64,000 nt of DNA, from positions 1 to 64,000 of the forward strand of contig NZ_CABVHU010000020.1 of the NCBI RefSeq assembly GCF_902497855.1, given 5' to 3'. Every line of letters begins with the position of its first letter. Position 1 is the stretch's first letter. Below, in pieces: positions 61,543 to 64,000 of this stretch. The position numbers and the translations under genes were made by a program. The stretch comes from Pseudomonas fluorescens (GTDB lineage: Bacteria; Pseudomonadota; Gammaproteobacteria; Pseudomonadales; Pseudomonadaceae). The notes beneath the pieces are model-generated. The model saw only the letters and a program-made list of their open reading frames with translations, did not search any database and had not been told where the DNA came from.

Positions 61543-62976
61543 ATGTTTGTAAAAGTTAACAGCTTCGTCGATGGCCGTTCCCTGGAGCCTGCTGACGGCC
61601 AGTATGTCGACAAGATCGATCCGCGCACCGGCGCCAAGATCAGTGAAGTCGCCAACAGCGGGCCGAAGGATGTGGCTCTGGCAATCGAGTCGGCAGCCTC
61701 GGCACTGCAAGGTTGGCGCGACATGCGCCCCGCCGAGCGCGGGCGCATCCTCAACGAATTCGGGCGCATCATCCGTCAAAGCGAAAACACCCTGGGTGCG
61801 CTGGAAAAAGCCGATACCGGCAAACCCGGCAGCGAGATGGCGGCACTGATGGACCTGACCGCCCAGTACTTCGAGTTTTATGGTGGCATCGTCAACGTCA
61901 TGGACGGGGACGTCATCAACCAGGGGCCTGACTATCACATCTATACACGCCGTGATCCCTTTGGCGTGATTGGCGTCATTCTGCCCTGGAACGCCCCGCT
62001 CCATCAGGCAGCGCGCGCCATCGCGCCCGCCCTCGCTACCGGCAATACCGTGGTGGCCAAACCCTCCGAACACACCTCTGCCTCTTTGGTGGAGCTGGCG
62101 CGCATTGCCGTGCAAGCCGGAGTGCCTGCCGGCGTCTTCAACGTCATCGTGGGTAAAGGCAGCGTGATCGGTCCTGCCATGGCGCACAACCCGCACATCC
62201 GCAAAATCTCCTTTACTGGCGGCCTACGCGCCGGCCAGGAACTGGGACACATCGCCGCCGAGCGCATCCTGCCGCTGACCCTTGAATTGGGCGGCAAATC
62301 CGCCAACATCGTGTTCGACGACGCAGACCTCGATGCGGCCGCCAAAGGCTCGACCAAGGCGTTTACCTGGAACAGCGGCCAATGGTGCGCGGCAGGCACG
62401 CGGTTGCTGGTCCAGGAAAACATCCATGACCGCTTCGTCGACAAGCTGGTTGCCGAGGTGGGTGCCTTGCGTGTCGGCCCGGAGGATGACTCGACGTCCG
62501 GGCCGATTACCACTCATGCGCAGTTCGAGAAGATCCAGAGCTACTTCGCCATCGCCGAGCGCGAGGGGCTCAAGCCTGCGATCGGCGGCAAGGTGGCCAC
62601 GCGAGCAGGCTATGAGAATGGCTGGTACATCGAACCGACGGTCTATACCGGTGTGACCAACGATATGACCCTGGCGCGCGAGGAGATCTTCGGGCCTATT
62701 GTCTGCGTCATTCCCTTCAAGGACGAAGCCGATGCGCTGCGGATCGCCAACGACAGCGAATTCGGCCTCGGTGCCGGTATCTGGAGCCGTGACATCGGCC
62801 GGGTACATCGGGTTGCCGCGCAGCTGGAGGCCGGCCGGATTGTCGTCAACGAGTACAGCGGAGGTTTCGTCCAGACGCCATGCGGTGGCTTCAAGCAAAG
62901 TGGCTACGGTCGCGAGCAAGGTATCGACGCCCTCTCCCACTATACCCAGCTCAAATCCGTGATTATCCGCTTGTAG
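61543..62976 (+). CDS. NAD(P)-dependent aldehyde dehydrogenase
   Basis: The 477-residue enzyme oxidises an aldehyde to the acid. Key motifs are ILPWNAPLHQAARAIAPALA, KPSEHTSASLVELA, SFTGG, catalytic Glu in TLELGGKSANIVFDDAD, catalytic Cys in NSGQWCAAGTR and the end GGFKQSGYGREQG. It is closest in look to betaine-aldehyde/gamma-aminobutyraldehyde-type dehydrogenases, but the substrate is not fixed. The TAG stop is formed by the first bases of a REP element. Confidence 0.93.
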   Translation: MFVKVNSFVDGRSLEPADGQYVDKIDPRTGAKISEVANSGPKDVALAIESAASALQGWRDMRPAERGRILNEFGRIIRQSENTLGALEKADTGKPGSEMAALMDLTAQYFEFYGGIVNVMDGDVINQGPDYHIYTRRDPFGVIGVILPWNAPLHQAARAIAPALATGNTVVAKPSEHTSASLVELARIAVQAGVPAGVFNVIVGKGSVIGPAMAHNPHIRKISFTGGLRAGQELGHIAAERILPLTLELGGKSANIVFDDADLDAAAKGSTKAFTWNSGQWCAAGTRLLVQENIHDRFVDKLVAEVGALRVGPEDDSTSGPITTHAQFEKIQSYFAIAEREGLKPAIGGKVATRAGYENGWYIEPTVYTGVTNDMTLAREEIFGPIVCVIPFKDEADALRIANDSEFGLGAGIWSRDIGRVHRVAAQLEAGRIVVNEYSGGFVQTPCGGFKQSGYGREQGIDALSHYTQLKSVIIRL

Positions 62977-63094
62977 GAGCTGGCTTGTCGGGTCGCCGCA
63001 TCGCAGCGATGGTCGTTAACGATAACGCGTGTGACTTGGATAAACGCGGCGCACTTGAGTCCATCGCCGGCAAGCCGGCTCCTACGGGTATTGC
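62974..63094. repeat. Single REPIN at the aldehyde dehydrogenase stop
   Basis: TTGTAGGAGCTGGCTTGTCG opens the element and GCCGGCAAGCCGGCTCCTAC closes it as the inverted arm, about 120 bases overall. The left arm starts within the stop codon of the dehydrogenase gene. Confidence 0.85.
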
Positions 63095-63132
63095 GTTATC
63101 GGTGTTTCCCGGGATTGCGTGAAGAACCAAAC

Positions 63133-63163
63133 AAAAGGGCGCAGCCATTGACTGCGCCCTTTT
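63133..63163. terminator. Bidirectional terminator
   Basis: AAAAGGGCGCAG pairs with CTGCGCCCTTTT across seven bases, between the aldehyde dehydrogenase and the convergent OprD gene. Confidence 0.93.
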
Positions 63164-63183
63164 CGTTTACTGGCGGAGACTGT

Positions 63184-64000
63184 TTACCAGATCGCCAGGG
63201 AATAGCTGAGGACCAACCTGTTTTCGTCGATATCGCTGGCAAAGTTGCTGCGCGTGCTGGCGTTCTTCCATCTCACACCCAGGTTTTTCAATACGCCACT
63301 CTGAATGACGTACGCCAATTCAGTGTCTCGTTCCCACTCCTTTCCAGCCTGAGCGCGGTTGCGCACACTCACCTCGTCGCCCGATAGATAGCGGGTCATG
63401 AAGGTCAGGCCAGGAATGCCAAGCGCCGTGAAGTTGTAGTCGTAGCGCAGTTGCCAGGAACGCTCATCCTGATTACCGAAATCATTGATCTGCACTAGGT
63501 TGATCAGATACGCGTCGGTGCCGTTGAGGTTGGCGAAGCCGGTGGCCCCGCTCATGCGTTGATAGCCAAGGCCTACCGAATGGCCGATCGCGCTGTAGGT
63601 GAACATCGCGCCGAGGGCGGAGTTTTCGACGTTGCTGCCGCCCTCCCCGAGGCTACGCGCCCAGCGGATATCGGACGTGAGCGTTTGTCGTTCGGTGAGC
63701 GCCAGCTTGTGGTTCAAGGTCAGGTAATGCTGCTGGTAGATGCCATCCAGAGCACCATAGTGGTAGGCCGTACTCAATGCCGGCGTCCAGCGATAGGTCG
63801 CCCCTGCGAAATCGAAGCGCTCACTGCTTGTTTTCCGGCCTGACCGGATATTGCGTGCAGCGCCGTTGAAAACCGTCATGAGCTCATTGTCGCTTGAGTT
63901 ACGCAGGTTGATCCGGTCGAATCGCCCGAGATCGAAGGTGGTATTGCTCAGGTCGGCACTGTTGAGCCAGGCACCACGAAATGTCTGCGGCAACAAACGC
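63184..64000 (-). CDS. OprD family outer-membrane porin, C-terminal part
   Basis: The visible 272 or so residues are the C-terminal half of an OprD-type specific channel, with barrel strands such as LNHKLALTERQTLTSDIRWA, LGAMFTYSAIGHSVGLGYQR, YLINLVQINDFGNQDERSWQ and LRYDYNFTALGIPGLTFMTR YLSGD. It ends in an aromatic residue (SYSLAIW). The 5' part lies beyond the window. OprD porins take up basic amino acids or aromatic and organic acids; the substrate cannot be told here. Confidence 0.92.
   Translation of the reverse strand, partial: RLLPQTFRGAWLNSADLSNTTFDLGRFDRINLRNSSDNELMTVFNGAARNIRSGRKTSSERFDFAGATYRWTPALSTAYHYGALDGIYQQHYLTLNHKLALTERQTLTSDIRWARSLGEGGSNVENSALGAMFTYSAIGHSVGLGYQRMSGATGFANLNGTDAYLINLVQINDFGNQDERSWQLRYDYNFTALGIPGLTFMTRYLSGDEVSVRNRAQAGKEWERDTELAYVIQSGVLKNLGVRWKNASTRSNFASDIDENRLVLSYSLAIW

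Noticed and set aside
1..64000. tRNA/rRNA genes, integrases, transposases and attachment sites
   Set aside because: None was recognised on either strand, so the island suggestion for 38.8-49.3 kb rests on gene content only.

Overview
The window looks like a chromosomal stretch of a fluorescent-group Pseudomonas. Evidence: Pseudomonas-type EtfA, OprB and OprD porins, an AcoR/sigma-54 unit, an AlgE/PsmE-type alginate epimerase with its type I exporter, and several REP/REPIN palindromes of the GTAGGAGC and GTGGGAGCGAGC classes typical of that group. No rRNA, tRNA, CRISPR array or intact insertion sequence is visible.

Left part (1-12.4 kb). The etfA 3' end and an OprB-type sugar porin are followed by a tandem REPIN array. 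An aldo/keto reductase and a GlcG/HbpS-like gene come next. Then follows a salicylate block: a NahR-type LysR regulator broken by a one-base deletion, an aromatic-acid MFS carrier and salicylate hydroxylase, with a near-consensus NahR box over the carrier's stop codon. A His-tailed EamA exporter, a stand-alone AAA+ ATPase with a winged helix and an AraC regulator complete the section.

Middle left (12.4-27.6 kb). This is an accessory section with three genes reduced to fused ends by large deletions: an alpha/beta hydrolase without its nucleophile, an EmrA-EmrB chimera and a dctA remnant. Intact genes include a Cys-nucleophile hydrolase, a cupin-CMD fusion, LysR, a secreted EGKC-repeat/EF-hand protein, a CadC-like TPR regulator, an NmrA-type reductase, a cupin, a lipoprotein and Gfa. 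A coherent set follows: amino-acid permease, ornithine cyclodeaminase, acetylpolyamine amidohydrolase and a divergent Lrp regulator.

Alginate-modifying block (27.9-38.5 kb). A three-gene type I secretion operon (ABC, HlyD, TolC) converges on an 1871-residue RTX protein. That protein joins an alginate C5-epimerase module to an SGNH/acetylesterase-like module, so exporter and cargo are probably one system.

Possible island (38.8-49.3 kb). A second AAA+/winged-helix ATPase sits beside an array of TATAG motifs spaced 11 bp apart. Next come a Tus-like terminus-binding protein preceded by paired 14-bp inverted repeats, a secreted endonuclease I, a thymidylate-kinase-like protein, a flavin monooxygenase under a sigma-54 promoter with an AcoR-type activator, an AbrB-like protein and a GHKL ATPase lacking its N-box.

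Right part (49.3-64 kb). ActP/YjcH acetate permease genes diverge from a cyclase-CobW GTPase-amidase operon with an IclR regulator. HxlR diverges from an NTF2-like/SDR pair. A DUF985 cupin, an MHS-family transporter divergent from an aldehyde dehydrogenase, and the 3' end of an OprD porin close the window.
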